The position numbers and the translations under genes are program-made. The notes beneath the pieces were generated by a model. That model saw only the letters and a program-made list of their open reading frames with translations, did no database searches and was not told where the DNA came from. From Corallincola sp. (GTDB lineage: Bacteria; Pseudomonadota; Gammaproteobacteria; Enterobacterales; Neiellaceae), in contig JAGOCY010000116.1 of the NCBI GenBank assembly GCA_017998495.1, positions 1-5,634 of the forward strand: 5,634 bases of DNA, read 5' to 3'. Of the stretch, positions 1 through 5,634 are shown piece by piece. Positions within the stretch are counted from its first letter, which is position 1; every line of letters begins with the position of its first letter.

Positions 1-432
1 CACGGCCAGCTGACCGTCAGCACTGGCATGGACCAGATGGGCTTCGAGCGGATAACTCTTGCCATCAATCATGTTCTCGCTGGGGGTATGGAAATGGACC
101 TGCTTGAGACCAAAGGTCAGCCCGTCAACCTTGAGCTCACTACCCGGCTCAAAACTAAGCTGCACCGTGTGGCCATTGTTGAAAATGGTGGTCGCCGCCG
201 TGCCATAGCTGAAATCGAGGTCGGCCAGCGGGCCGTCGATGACAGTGGCAATATCCACCGGTGACTGGTTTTTGCCGCTGCTGCAGGCGGCAAATTCCGG
301 CGCCAGTTCACCCCAATGGGCAGGGCCGGTGTCACCTTCGTAGCCCCAATGGGGGCCGTGATCACCGCCCAGTACAGGCATGGCGAAAGATGAACAGAGC
401 AGGCTGAGGGCCGGGAAAAAGAGATGGCGCAT
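1..432 (-). CDS. Alpha-type carbonic anhydrase, exported (partial, N-terminal 144 residues)
   Basis: Zinc enzyme catalysing reversible hydration of CO2 to bicarbonate; bacterial alpha-class enzymes act in the periplasm. Translating the minus strand from the ATG at 432 gives an open frame that runs off the left edge. Residues 1 to about 22 form a hydrophobic signal peptide (MRHLFFPALSLLCSS...). The mature part shows the family landmarks in order: HWGY near 28-31, C50 in the CSSGKNQSPVDI block (the Cys normally disulphide-bonded to a later one, outside the window), NNGH at 85-88 with the likely proton-shuttle H88, the HFHTPSEN block with zinc ligands H113 and H115 and the conserved E119, and EAHLVH at 130-135 with E130 and the third ligand H132. 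All three zinc ligands are present, so the visible part looks functional. The start is supported by AAGGAA seven bases upstream. The family is usually about 240 residues, so roughly 100 are missing at the edge. It is transcribed away from the MreB-like gene. Confidence 0.95.
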   Translation of the reverse strand, partial: MRHLFFPALSLLCSSFAMPVLGGDHGPHWGYEGDTGPAHWGELAPEFAACSSGKNQSPVDIATVIDGPLADLDFSYGTAATTIFNNGHTVQLSFEPGSELKVDGLTFGLKQVHFHTPSENMIDGKSYPLEAHLVHASADGQLAV

Positions 433-439
433 TTTCGGG

Positions 440-445
440 TTCCTT
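440..445 (-). promoter_or_regulatory. Ribosome binding site of the carbonic anhydrase gene
   Basis: The minus strand reads AAGGAA, seven bases before the ATG at 432. This supports that ATG as the start, since the signal peptide begins directly at it. Confidence 0.7.
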
Positions 446-508
446 GAAAACGGGGCCATTACTGTGCGCCTGCAACTCGGGGGGCTTCCTTGATGCAGCT
501 CACACTTC

Positions 509-526
509 AGCCGGCACTGGCCGGCT
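509..526. repeat. Perfect 7-bp inverted repeat, 4-base loop, in the divergent intergenic region
   Basis: AGCCGGC (509-515), ACTG (516-519), GCCGGCT (520-526) form a perfect GC-rich hairpin or palindromic site. It lies between the divergent starts at 432 and 594. No T-run follows on either strand, so an intrinsic terminator is unlikely. It could be a regulator binding site or a hairpin in the 5' leader of the MreB-like gene. The rest of 433-593 shows no promoter I would defend. Confidence 0.45.
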
Positions 527-580
527 AGCAAGGTCGACAGCAGTAGACCGAGGCTGGACAATCCCGGGGTTCACCACCAC

Positions 581-584
581 AGGA
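581..584 (+). promoter_or_regulatory. Ribosome binding site deciding the GTG start at 594
   Basis: AGGA lies nine bases before the GTG at 594. The open frame extends upstream to a TTG at 444, but residues encoded by 444-593 resemble nothing, while translation from 594 aligns directly with the first residue of MreB. The site and the homology boundary agree. Confidence 0.5.
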
Positions 585-593
585 CGGATCGCC

Positions 594-1088
594 GTGTTAC
601 GCCACTGGATCGCATCGCTCATTAACGAACTCTACTACGTCCAGGTGTGGGAGGAGCGGCTGCGGGTGGTGGATGTCAAACGCCGCACCCTGTTCGATGA
701 GCCGCCGCAGCTGGCGATCAGCACCACCGGCCCCAAGATGATTGTGGCGGCCGGCCATCAGGCCAAGGCTGCGGCCGCAGCGGGCGGAGTGAGGGTGATC
801 AACCCGTTTAGCCATCCGCGTCAGCTGTTGGCTGACTTCGCTAACGCCGAAAAGCTGCTGCAGTACGCCTTCAAACAGCTGAGCCGCGGGCGCTGGCTGC
901 CGTCGTCACCGCGGGTGATCATCCAGCCGATGGCCAAGCTCGACGGCGGCCTGACCCAGATTGAACAGCGAGCCTGGCACGAGCTGGCTCTGGGGGCGGG
1001 CGCCATGGATGTAGTGCTCTACACCGGGCCGGAGCTGGACCCGGCGCGGATCGACTTTGCCGCCCTCAAAGCGGCCCAGCCCGCCTGA
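594..1088 (+). CDS. MreB-derived half-protein lacking the ATP-binding site
   Basis: A 164-residue protein whose whole length aligns, from memory, with about the first 145 residues of the bacterial actin MreB. VLRHWIASLINELYYVQVW lies over the MreB start MLKKFRGMFSNDLSIDLGT. DEPPQLAI (35-42) matches NEPSVVAI, IVAAGHQAK (50-58) matches VAAVGHDAK, LADFANAEKLLQYAFKQL (79-96) matches IADFFVTEKMLQHFIKQV, and SPRVII (105-110) plus GGLTQIEQRAWHELALGAGAMDVVLY (118-143) match SPRVLV and the [25 protein letters not shown] helix. The nucleotide-binding DLGTAN loop is replaced by YYVQVW, so the phosphate-binding Asp and Gly are gone. The protein ends just after the helix, so MreB domain II and the remaining nucleotide motifs are absent. 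ATP binding or filament formation in the MreB way is therefore not expected; a partner of MreB or of the envelope machinery is possible but is inference. I recall similar short proteins annotated as rod shape-determining protein in Vibrio, Shewanella and Aeromonas. The frame is intact with normal codon use, so it does not look like a decaying pseudogene. It is convergent with uvrD, 6 bp apart. Confidence 0.82.
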   Translation: MLRHWIASLINELYYVQVWEERLRVVDVKRRTLFDEPPQLAISTTGPKMIVAAGHQAKAAAAAGGVRVINPFSHPRQLLADFANAEKLLQYAFKQLSRGRWLPSSPRVIIQPMAKLDGGLTQIEQRAWHELALGAGAMDVVLYTGPELDPARIDFAALKAAQPA

Positions 1089-1094
1089 GCCCGC

Positions 1095-3299
1095 TTAGAT
1101 CGCCTCCAGGCGGGCAAACTCCACCATCAGCCATTTGGCGCCAGCCTCGGCAAAGTTCACCTGCACCCGACCACGGCTGCCGTCGCCATCAAGGGCCAGA
1201 ATCACCCCCTCGCCGAATTTGGGGTGGCGCACCCGCTGGCCGGGGCGGAAGCCAGCCATCGAGCCTTGGGCCCAGGCTGGACGGTTCTCAAAGCTGCTAC
1301 TGGCGCGTGGCGTCGGGCTGCTGCTGTAGCTGGTGGGGGCGGCCACCCGGCTGACGGTGGCCCGCAGCCGCAGCTCCTCCAGACAGGCCGGCGGGATCTC
1401 TTTGAGAAAGCGAGACGGCCGGTTGTAGCTGTCACGGCCATAGAGGCGCCGGCTTTCGGCATGGCACAGGGTCAGTTTCTGCATGGCGCGGGTCATGCCG
1501 ACATAACAGAGGCGGCGCTCCTCCTCCAGCCGGCGTGGATCTTCCACCGACTGCTGCGCCGGGAATAGCCCCTCCTCGACACCGACAATAAACACCTGCG
1601 GAAACTCCAGCCCTTTGGCGCTATGCAGAGTCATCAGCTGCACCGCGTCGCTGTGGGCATCGGCCTGGGTGGCGCCCGATTCCAGCGCCGCGTGGGCCAG
1701 AAACTGGTCCATCAGGGTGGCGCCCGGCAACTCCTCATCGGCCTGAAAGCCAGCCACCGCCGACACCAGCTCTTTCAAGTTGTCGACCCGGGTCTCGCCC
1801 TTGTCGCCCTTCTCCTGCTGGTACATGGCCATCAGCCCCGAGTCCTGGATCACCCGGTCGACCTGGCGCTCCAGCGCCAGATCAGCCAACTGGGTGGCCA
1901 GATGTTCGATCAGATCGCGGAAGCTGGCGATCGCCTCACGGCTACGCCCCGGCAGCAGCTTGCGCGCCAGCAGATCGCCAGTGGCCGCCCACAGCGACAG
2001 CTCGTTGTCACGGGCGTGGTTGCGCACCAGCTCCAGAGTGCGGTCGCCGATGCCGCGCGGCGGGGTGTTGATCACCCGGTCGAAGGCCGGATCGTCATGG
2101 CGGTTAGCCAGCAAGCGCAGATAAGCGAGGGCGTCCTTGATCTCCTGACGGTCGAAGAAGCGCAGGCCACCATAGATGCGGTAGGGCACCTGCGACTGGA
2201 TCAGCGCCTCCTCCATCACCCGCGACTGGGCGTTGCTGCGATAGAGCACCGCACAGTCGGTCAGGGCGCCGCCCTGCTCGCGCCACTGCTGGATGCGGCC
2301 GACCACGAAGCGCGCCTCATCCTGCTCGTTGTAGGCGGCATAGACGGCGATCGGCTCGCCCGCCTTGCCATCCGTCCACAGCTCCTTGCCCAGACGGTCA
2401 CTGTTGTTGGCGATCAGGGTGTTGGCGGCCTTGAGGATGGTGGCCGTGGAGCGGTAGTTCTGCTCCAGACGGATGGTCTCGGCGTGGGGGAAATCGCGCA
2501 GAAACTGCTGCAGGTTTTCCACCTTGGCACCGCGCCAGCCATAGATCGACTGGTCATCGTCACCGACGATGGTCAGCTGCCCCTGCGGCCCGGCCAGCTG
2601 CAGCAGCCAGGCGTACTGGACATTGTTGGTATCCTGAAACTCATCCACCAGCACGGCGCGGAAGCGCTCACGGTAGTGGCGGGCCAACAGCGGGTTGTCG
2701 CGCAGCAGTTCATAGGAACGCAGCAGCAGCTCGGCAAAATCGACCACGCCGGCCCGCTGGCAGGCGTTCTCGTAGGCCTGATAGATCTCCACCAGCAGCC
2801 GGGCGTTGCGGTCGCCACCATGGTGGATGTGCTGCGGGCGCAGCCCCTCATCCTTCTGGGCGTTGATAAAGCCGCAGGCGGTGCGCACCCACTGCTTCTC
2901 ATCCAGCCCCAGATTGAGATCGCGCAGCAGCCGTTTGACTAGCCGCTGCTGATCGTCGCTGTCGAGGATCTGGAAGGTCTCGGGCAGATTGGCATCGCGG
3001 TAATGGGTACGCAGCAGGCGATGGCCCAAGCCGTGAAAGGTGCCGATCCACATGCCGCGCACCGCGCCACCCACCAGCTGCTCGACGCGGCCACGCATCT
3101 CAGCCGCCGCCTTGTTGGTAAAGGTGACCGCCAGAATCGAATGGGGCGAGTAATAGTGCTGCTGCATCAGGTGGACGATGCGATGGGTCAGCACCCGGGT
3201 CTTGCCCGAGCCGGCGCCGGCCAGCACCAGCTGGCAGCCGAGCGGGGCGGTAACCGCCTGCAGCTGGCGGAGGTTAAGACCATCTAGCAGTGACGACAT
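1095..3299 (-). CDS. uvrD: DNA helicase II (UvrD), superfamily 1A
   Basis: ATP-dependent 3'-to-5' DNA helicase of nucleotide excision repair (removes the cut oligonucleotide and UvrC) and methyl-directed mismatch repair (unwinds from the nick with MutL). The 734 residues compare with 720 in E. coli. Motifs in order: Q motif LNLRQLQAV (8-16), Walker A AGAGSGKT (27-34), motif Ia AVTFTNKAAAEM (57-68), GTFHGLGHRLLR (86-97), Walker B VLVDEFQDTN (216-225), motif III GDDDQSIYGWRGA (246-258), motif IV RLEQNYRS (277-284), motif V LMTLHSAKGLEFP (555-567) and motif VI EERRLCYVGMTRA (593-605). A Ser/Pro-rich linker (about 655-680) leads to the C-terminal Tudor-like domain from PGQRVRHPKFGEGVI (686-700) to the end, known in E. 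coli UvrD to contact RNA polymerase. The ATG at 3299 gives MSSLLDGLNLRQ, matching the E. coli N-terminus MDVSYLLDSLNDKQ; an in-frame TTG at 3323 would add eight unconserved residues. No strong Shine-Dalgarno is visible. It is divergent from the alkaline phosphatase gene. Confidence 0.98.
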   Translation of the reverse strand: MSSLLDGLNLRQLQAVTAPLGCQLVLAGAGSGKTRVLTHRIVHLMQQHYYSPHSILAVTFTNKAAAEMRGRVEQLVGGAVRGMWIGTFHGLGHRLLRTHYRDANLPETFQILDSDDQQRLVKRLLRDLNLGLDEKQWVRTACGFINAQKDEGLRPQHIHHGGDRNARLLVEIYQAYENACQRAGVVDFAELLLRSYELLRDNPLLARHYRERFRAVLVDEFQDTNNVQYAWLLQLAGPQGQLTIVGDDDQSIYGWRGAKVENLQQFLRDFPHAETIRLEQNYRSTATILKAANTLIANNSDRLGKELWTDGKAGEPIAVYAAYNEQDEARFVVGRIQQWREQGGALTDCAVLYRSNAQSRVMEEALIQSQVPYRIYGGLRFFDRQEIKDALAYLRLLANRHDDPAFDRVINTPPRGIGDRTLELVRNHARDNELSLWAATGDLLARKLLPGRSREAIASFRDLIEHLATQLADLALERQVDRVIQDSGLMAMYQQEKGDKGETRVDNLKELVSAVAGFQADEELPGATLMDQFLAHAALESGATQADAHSDAVQLMTLHSAKGLEFPQVFIVGVEEGLFPAQQSVEDPRRLEEERRLCYVGMTRAMQKLTLCHAESRRLYGRDSYNRPSRFLKEIPPACLEELRLRATVSRVAAPTSYSSSPTPRASSSFENRPAWAQGSMAGFRPGQRVRHPKFGEGVILALDGDGSRGRVQVNFAEAGAKWLMVEFARLEAI

Positions 3300-3332
3300 C
3301 GGCAGAGAGATCCGGCAGCACAACGGGCCGGC

Positions 3333-3338
3333 AGTATA
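3333..3338 (-). promoter_or_regulatory. Possible -10 element for uvrD
   Basis: The minus strand reads TATACT, a 5/6 match to TATAAT, about 35 bases before the uvrD ATG. No recognisable -35 hexamer lies at 16-18 bp spacing, so this is suggestive only. No CTG-N10-CAG LexA operator was found beside it. Confidence 0.3.
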
Positions 3339-3361
3339 CCCCGAGAGGCGGGCGCTGCCCC

Positions 3362-3390
3362 TTTTCTGTCCGCTGGCGCTGCTCTATGCT
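3362..3390 (+). promoter_or_regulatory. Weak sigma70-like promoter candidate for alkaline phosphatase
   Basis: TTTTCT (3362-3367) and TATGCT (3385-3390) are separated by 17 bases and lie 30 bases before the ATG at 3421. They match 3/6 and 4/6 to consensus. A single CTGTC (3366-3370) resembles a PhoB half-site, but no second copy follows at the expected 11-bp period, so phosphate control is not shown. Confidence 0.22.
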
Positions 3391-3409
3391 GCCCGCCATC
3401 TGGCCTGCC

Positions 3410-3413
3410 GGAG
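3410..3413 (+). promoter_or_regulatory. Ribosome binding site of the alkaline phosphatase gene
   Basis: GGAG lies seven bases before the ATG at 3421. The open frame continues upstream through the start of uvrD in antisense, and this site together with the signal peptide fixes the true start. Confidence 0.65.
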
Positions 3414-3420
3414 TTCTGCC

Positions 3421-4710
3421 ATGCTGTTGCGCCCTGCCTGTTCGCTGCTCCTGTTAGTGGCCGCCACCCTCCTGCCTGCGCAGGCGGCAACCCGGCCCAA
3501 CAACCTGATCCTGCTGATCGGCGATGGCATGGGGGTGGCCTACACCACCGGCTACCGCTACTACGCCGACGATCCGGCCACTCCCGGCGTTGAGCGCACC
3601 ATTTTCGACGAACTGCTGGTGGGCATGGCCAGCACCTACCCGGATGAAGATGCCACAGTGGTCACCGACTCGGCGGCGGCGGCCACCGCCCTGGCTACCG
3701 GCAGCAAGAGCTACAACGGCGCCATTGGCATCAACCGTCACGGCCAAGCCCAGGCCTCGCTGCTGGCCAAGGCCAAAAAGGCCGGGCTGGCCACCGGTAT
3801 CGTCGTGACGGTGCAGATTAACCACGCCACCCCAGCCGCTTTTCTAGCTCACAGTCGCGACCGCGAAAACTATGACGAGATTGCTGATGACTATCTCGAT
3901 CAACCAATCGCCGACCTATTGTTCGGCGGCGGTAATGTCTACTTTCGGCGCAAGGATCGCGATCTGATCGAGGGCTTTATCAAGCGCGGTTACCAGCTGG
4001 CGGTCAACACCCAGTCACTGCAGGCACTCAAGCAGCTGCCGGCCATTGGCCTGTTTGCGCCAGTCTCCCTACCAGCGGCTATCGATGATGCGCAGGGACC
4101 ACGACTGCCCACCATGACGGAAAAAGCGCTGGAGCTGCTGTCGGCGGGTGAGCAGGGCTTTGCTCTGATGGTCGAGTGTTCACAGATCGACTGGGCCGGC
4201 CACGATAACGATATCGCCATGGCCATGCATGAGATGGCCGAATGCGCCGAGACCTTGCGCCTGCTGCGGGATTTTGCCGCCCAACGGGGCGATACCTTGG
4301 TGGTGGCCACCGCCGACCACAGCACCGGCGGCCTGACCATCGGTGCCAACGGCGATTACGACTGGAACCCGGATGTGATCAAAGGGGTGAAGGGGTCATC
4401 GCGCAAGATGGTCAGCGAACTGATGAACAATCCACAATGGCGTACCGCTCTGCCCGAATGGCTTGGCTTTGCACCGGACGAGCAGGAGATGGCCGCAGTG
4501 GCGAGCGCCTTGCCGCAAGGCGAAGAGGAGCTCGCCTCTGCTCTACGCCAGCTGGTGGCCGAGCGCAGCCGCAGCGGCTGGACCACCGGCGGCCACACCG
4601 CCGAAGATGTGCAGATCTTCGCCTATGGCCCCGGCAGCGACCAGTTCCGCGGCTATCTCGACAACACCGATATCGCCAAGCGCATGGCGGCGTTGCTGCC
4701 GAAGCGGTGA
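3421..4710 (+). CDS. Exported alkaline phosphatase (PhoA superfamily)
   Basis: Phosphomonoesterase releasing phosphate from organic esters outside the cytoplasm, using two zinc ions and one magnesium. The product has 429 residues, within the family's usual range. Residues 1-22 are a signal peptide with a clear PAQA/A cleavage site. Family landmarks (E. coli numbering in brackets): IGDGMG 33-38 with metal ligand D35 (D51); VTDSAAAATALATGSK with D83 and nucleophile S84 (D101, S102); NHATPAA with H135 and T137 (D153, T155); likely phosphate-binding R148 in RENY (R166); VECSQIDWAGH with E252, D257, H261 (E322, D327, H331); TADH with D299, H300 (D369, H370); GGHT with H392 (H412). H135 and W258 replace the E. 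coli D153 and K328, the pair known from Antarctic TAB5 and Vibrio phosphatases, whose active sites differ from E. coli PhoA. Residues 310-385 carry a long insert before the last histidine. Substrate range cannot be read from the sequence. Divergent from uvrD; convergent with the gene at 4731, 20 bp away. Confidence 0.96.
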   Translation: MLLRPACSLLLLVAATLLPAQAATRPNNLILLIGDGMGVAYTTGYRYYADDPATPGVERTIFDELLVGMASTYPDEDATVVTDSAAAATALATGSKSYNGAIGINRHGQAQASLLAKAKKAGLATGIVVTVQINHATPAAFLAHSRDRENYDEIADDYLDQPIADLLFGGGNVYFRRKDRDLIEGFIKRGYQLAVNTQSLQALKQLPAIGLFAPVSLPAAIDDAQGPRLPTMTEKALELLSAGEQGFALMVECSQIDWAGHDNDIAMAMHEMAECAETLRLLRDFAAQRGDTLVVATADHSTGGLTIGANGDYDWNPDVIKGVKGSSRKMVSELMNNPQWRTALPEWLGFAPDEQEMAAVASALPQGEEELASALRQLVAERSRSGWTTGGHTAEDVQIFAYGPGSDQFRGYLDNTDIAKRMAALLPKR

Positions 4711-4730
4711 GTGTGTCGATTCGCCAACAG

Positions 4731-5513
4731 TTAACCACTCGTGGTTTCAGGCTGTGGCAGTTCACACCGAGCGCTAACTATCAGCGTGCCGATGTCGTTC
4801 GTTATTTGGTAGATCGCATCCTCTCGAGCCACATCACAACGCAGATCAGCAAAGATCTCACTCAGTGGATGTGACAGCAGGCGATAGTCGCTACGCCACG
4901 ACAACAGCGTAACGGCATCATCCTGCTGGAGCAGGAAGAGGCCGTGCCCAGCCAACGTTGGCTTGAACCGCTCGGCAATGTAGCCCGGTCGGAATGACCG
5001 AATATGGTGGGCGGGGAAACTGAAACGTCCATCGCTGTCGGTTACCACGCGCTGCTGAATCCGGCGCCCGTACTCAAGTTGGCGCACCACAGTGGCACCA
5101 ACTAAAGGTTGGCCATTGGCCACGACGGCACCTGACACTTCAGGACTGAGCTGGATGTTAATCGCCCGAAAGCCGGTAAACAGCGGTATATAACTACAGA
5201 TTGCGACCAGTAGGCCCAAACCAAAAGGCGCAATCAACGCCACCAACGCTGCGTTAACACCGACATAAGCCCATAACAGGCTGGCGATAATGCCATACAT
5301 GGCGATGCCTGGAGTAAACAGCATGAGCCAATGCATCATCATCATTCCGTATAAGATGCTGCTGACATCTCTGCCACAAAAATAGCAACGGCGAACAGTG
5401 CCACCTTCGTGCTCACAATCCAGCAGGTCAGCTAATTGGCTGCCAAGTAGGGCAATCAACAAAGGAGAAATGCCAACAATGACGCTAATAATGGCGAGGT
5501 AAGTTGGTGTCAT
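4731..5513 (-). CDS. Membrane protein with C-terminal carboxypeptidase-regulatory-like (DUF6795-like) domain
   Basis: A 260-residue protein of unknown function with two parts. The N-terminal part (1 to about 116) has a first membrane segment at about 4-27, a Cys/His-bearing loop (C33, H35, C43, C46), and further hydrophobic stretches at about 55-80 and 85-113. The run SPLLIALL...CEHEGG...CYFCGRDVSSILYGM...HWLML resembles a family of small two-segment membrane proteins that I recall by a C-x-x-N/H-E-G-G...C...G-x-D-I...LLY...WLML pattern. The C-terminal part (about 122-250) begins LSPEVSGAVVANGQPLVGA and continues with VVTDSDGRFSFP (157-168), typical of CarboxypepD_reg/Cna-B-like beta-sandwiches and close in form to what I recall as DUF6795. 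The ATG at 5513 is chosen because AGGAGG lies six bases before it; the longer frame to 5573 overlaps the preceding gene. The GC content is clearly below that of the neighbours. Role unknown; a link to a secretion-system or effector locus is inference. Confidence 0.75.
   Translation of the reverse strand: MTPTYLAIISVIVGISPLLIALLGSQLADLLDCEHEGGTVRRCYFCGRDVSSILYGMMMMHWLMLFTPGIAMYGIIASLLWAYVGVNAALVALIAPFGLGLLVAICSYIPLFTGFRAINIQLSPEVSGAVVANGQPLVGATVVRQLEYGRRIQQRVVTDSDGRFSFPAHHIRSFRPGYIAERFKPTLAGHGLFLLQQDDAVTLLSWRSDYRLLSHPLSEIFADLRCDVAREDAIYQITNDIGTLIVSARCELPQPETTSG
4733..4746. repeat. Short inverted repeat between convergent genes
   Basis: AACCAC, TC, GTGGTT is a perfect 6-bp inverted repeat (in RNA, a five-pair stem with a CTCG loop). 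It lies just past the alkaline phosphatase stop and overlaps the stop and last codons of the minus-strand gene. Only a short T-run follows (TTT, 4745-4747), so it is at best a weak terminator for the plus-strand gene. Confidence 0.25.
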
Positions 5514-5519
5514 CTCATG

Positions 5520-5525
5520 CCTCCT
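5520..5525 (-). promoter_or_regulatory. Consensus ribosome binding site overlapping the upstream stop codon
   Basis: The minus strand reads AGGAGG, a full Shine-Dalgarno sequence, six bases before the ATG at 5513. The preceding gene's TAG (5526-5524) shares its last two bases with it. Ribosomes finishing the upstream gene stop on this site, which favours translational coupling and decides the start. Confidence 0.85.
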
Positions 5526-5634
5526 AAAAATTACCGTTTTTAAGATCTTCGAGCGTAATTGGCTCTGGCCCAAACGGCCAACGGCAGATGGTACCGATCC
5601 CGTGATTCATGCCAGCCTTGCTCCAAACTGGGTC
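5524..5634 (-). CDS. C-terminal 36 codons of an unrecognised upstream gene (partial)
   Basis: On the minus strand, the frame entering at 5634 stays open for 36 codons and ends in TAG at 5526-5524. The visible C-terminus reads DPVWSKAGMNHGIGTICRWP, then FGPEPITLEDLKNGNF. It is tryptophan-containing and polar, without a membrane segment. I do not recognise the family. Support for it being a real gene is indirect: the open frame reaches the edge, its stop is embedded in the consensus ribosome binding site of the next gene, and that gene lacks room for a separate promoter between them. The two probably form one operon read leftward from outside the window. Confidence 0.6.
   Translation of the reverse strand, partial: DPVWSKAGMNHGIGTICRWPFGPEPITLEDLKNGNF

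Noticed and set aside
117..365. Minus-strand 82-codon frame within the carbonic anhydrase gene
   Set aside because: It is a different frame from the one carrying the zinc ligands and signal peptide, and its product resembles nothing.
444..593. N-terminal extension of the MreB-like protein to the TTG at 444
   Set aside because: The 50 extra residues resemble nothing, overlap the carbonic anhydrase ribosome binding site region, and lie before the point where alignment with the MreB N-terminus begins.
1089..1094. Bidirectional terminator between the MreB-like gene and uvrD
   Set aside because: Only 6 bp separate the stops and no hairpin with a T-run is visible there.
1623..2942. A 439-codon open frame on the plus strand, antisense to uvrD
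   Set aside because: Its product is rich in Gln, Leu, Val and Gly with no recognisable domain, and it lies wholly opposite well-conserved UvrD motifs. Long antisense open frames are expected from GC-rich codon use.
3366..3390. Pho box upstream of the phosphatase
   Set aside because: Only one CTGTC half-site is present; the second repeat at an 11-bp period is missing.
3178..3420. 81-residue extension of the alkaline phosphatase
   Set aside because: It would run antisense through the uvrD start and hide the signal peptide, which begins cleanly at the ATG at 3421 after a GGAG.
4242..4874. A 210-codon plus-strand frame crossing the phosphatase stop
   Set aside because: It is an Arg-rich shifted frame of the phosphatase gene and then antisense to the next gene, with no domain signal.

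Overview
The window reads as chromosomal DNA of a GC-rich gammaproteobacterium. The strongest evidence is a full-length UvrD helicase that follows the enterobacterial/aeromonad protein almost motif for motif. An MreB-derived half-protein and a periplasmic alpha-type carbonic anhydrase fit the same group. An Aeromonadales-like host (Aeromonas, Oceanimonas, Zobellella and relatives) is my best guess, but this is an inference from protein style and base composition, not a proven placement.

Layout, left to right: (1) 1-432, minus strand, the N-terminal 144 residues of an exported alpha-carbonic anhydrase, cut by the window edge. (2) 433-593, a divergent intergenic region with a perfect 7-bp inverted repeat. 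(3) 594-1088, plus strand, a 164-residue protein that aligns with the first ~145 residues of MreB but lacks the ATP-binding signature and everything after it. (4) 1095-3299, minus strand, uvrD (734 residues), convergent with the MreB-like gene and only 6 bp from it. (5) 3300-3420, a short divergent region with weak promoter-like elements. (6) 3421-4710, plus strand, a secreted alkaline phosphatase of the PhoA superfamily with all main catalytic residues. (7) 4731-5513, minus strand, a membrane protein with an N-terminal multi-pass module and a C-terminal carboxypeptidase-regulatory-like beta-sandwich. (8) 5524-5634, minus strand, the last 36 codons of an upstream gene whose stop codon lies inside the ribosome binding site of gene 7.

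Genes 1-6 look like ordinary housekeeping or nutrient genes and form no single pathway: DNA repair (UvrD), periplasmic CO2/bicarbonate interconversion and periplasmic phosphate release. The right end (about 4731-5634) differs. Its base composition is visibly lower in GC, its two genes are tightly coupled, and the membrane protein has the form of accessory genes often met beside secretion-system or effector loci. This end is probably the edge of an accessory region continuing beyond base 5634.

The least ordinary items are the MreB half-protein without a nucleotide site and the coupled two-gene unit at the right end. No RNA genes, CRISPR arrays, insertion sequences or attachment sites were seen.
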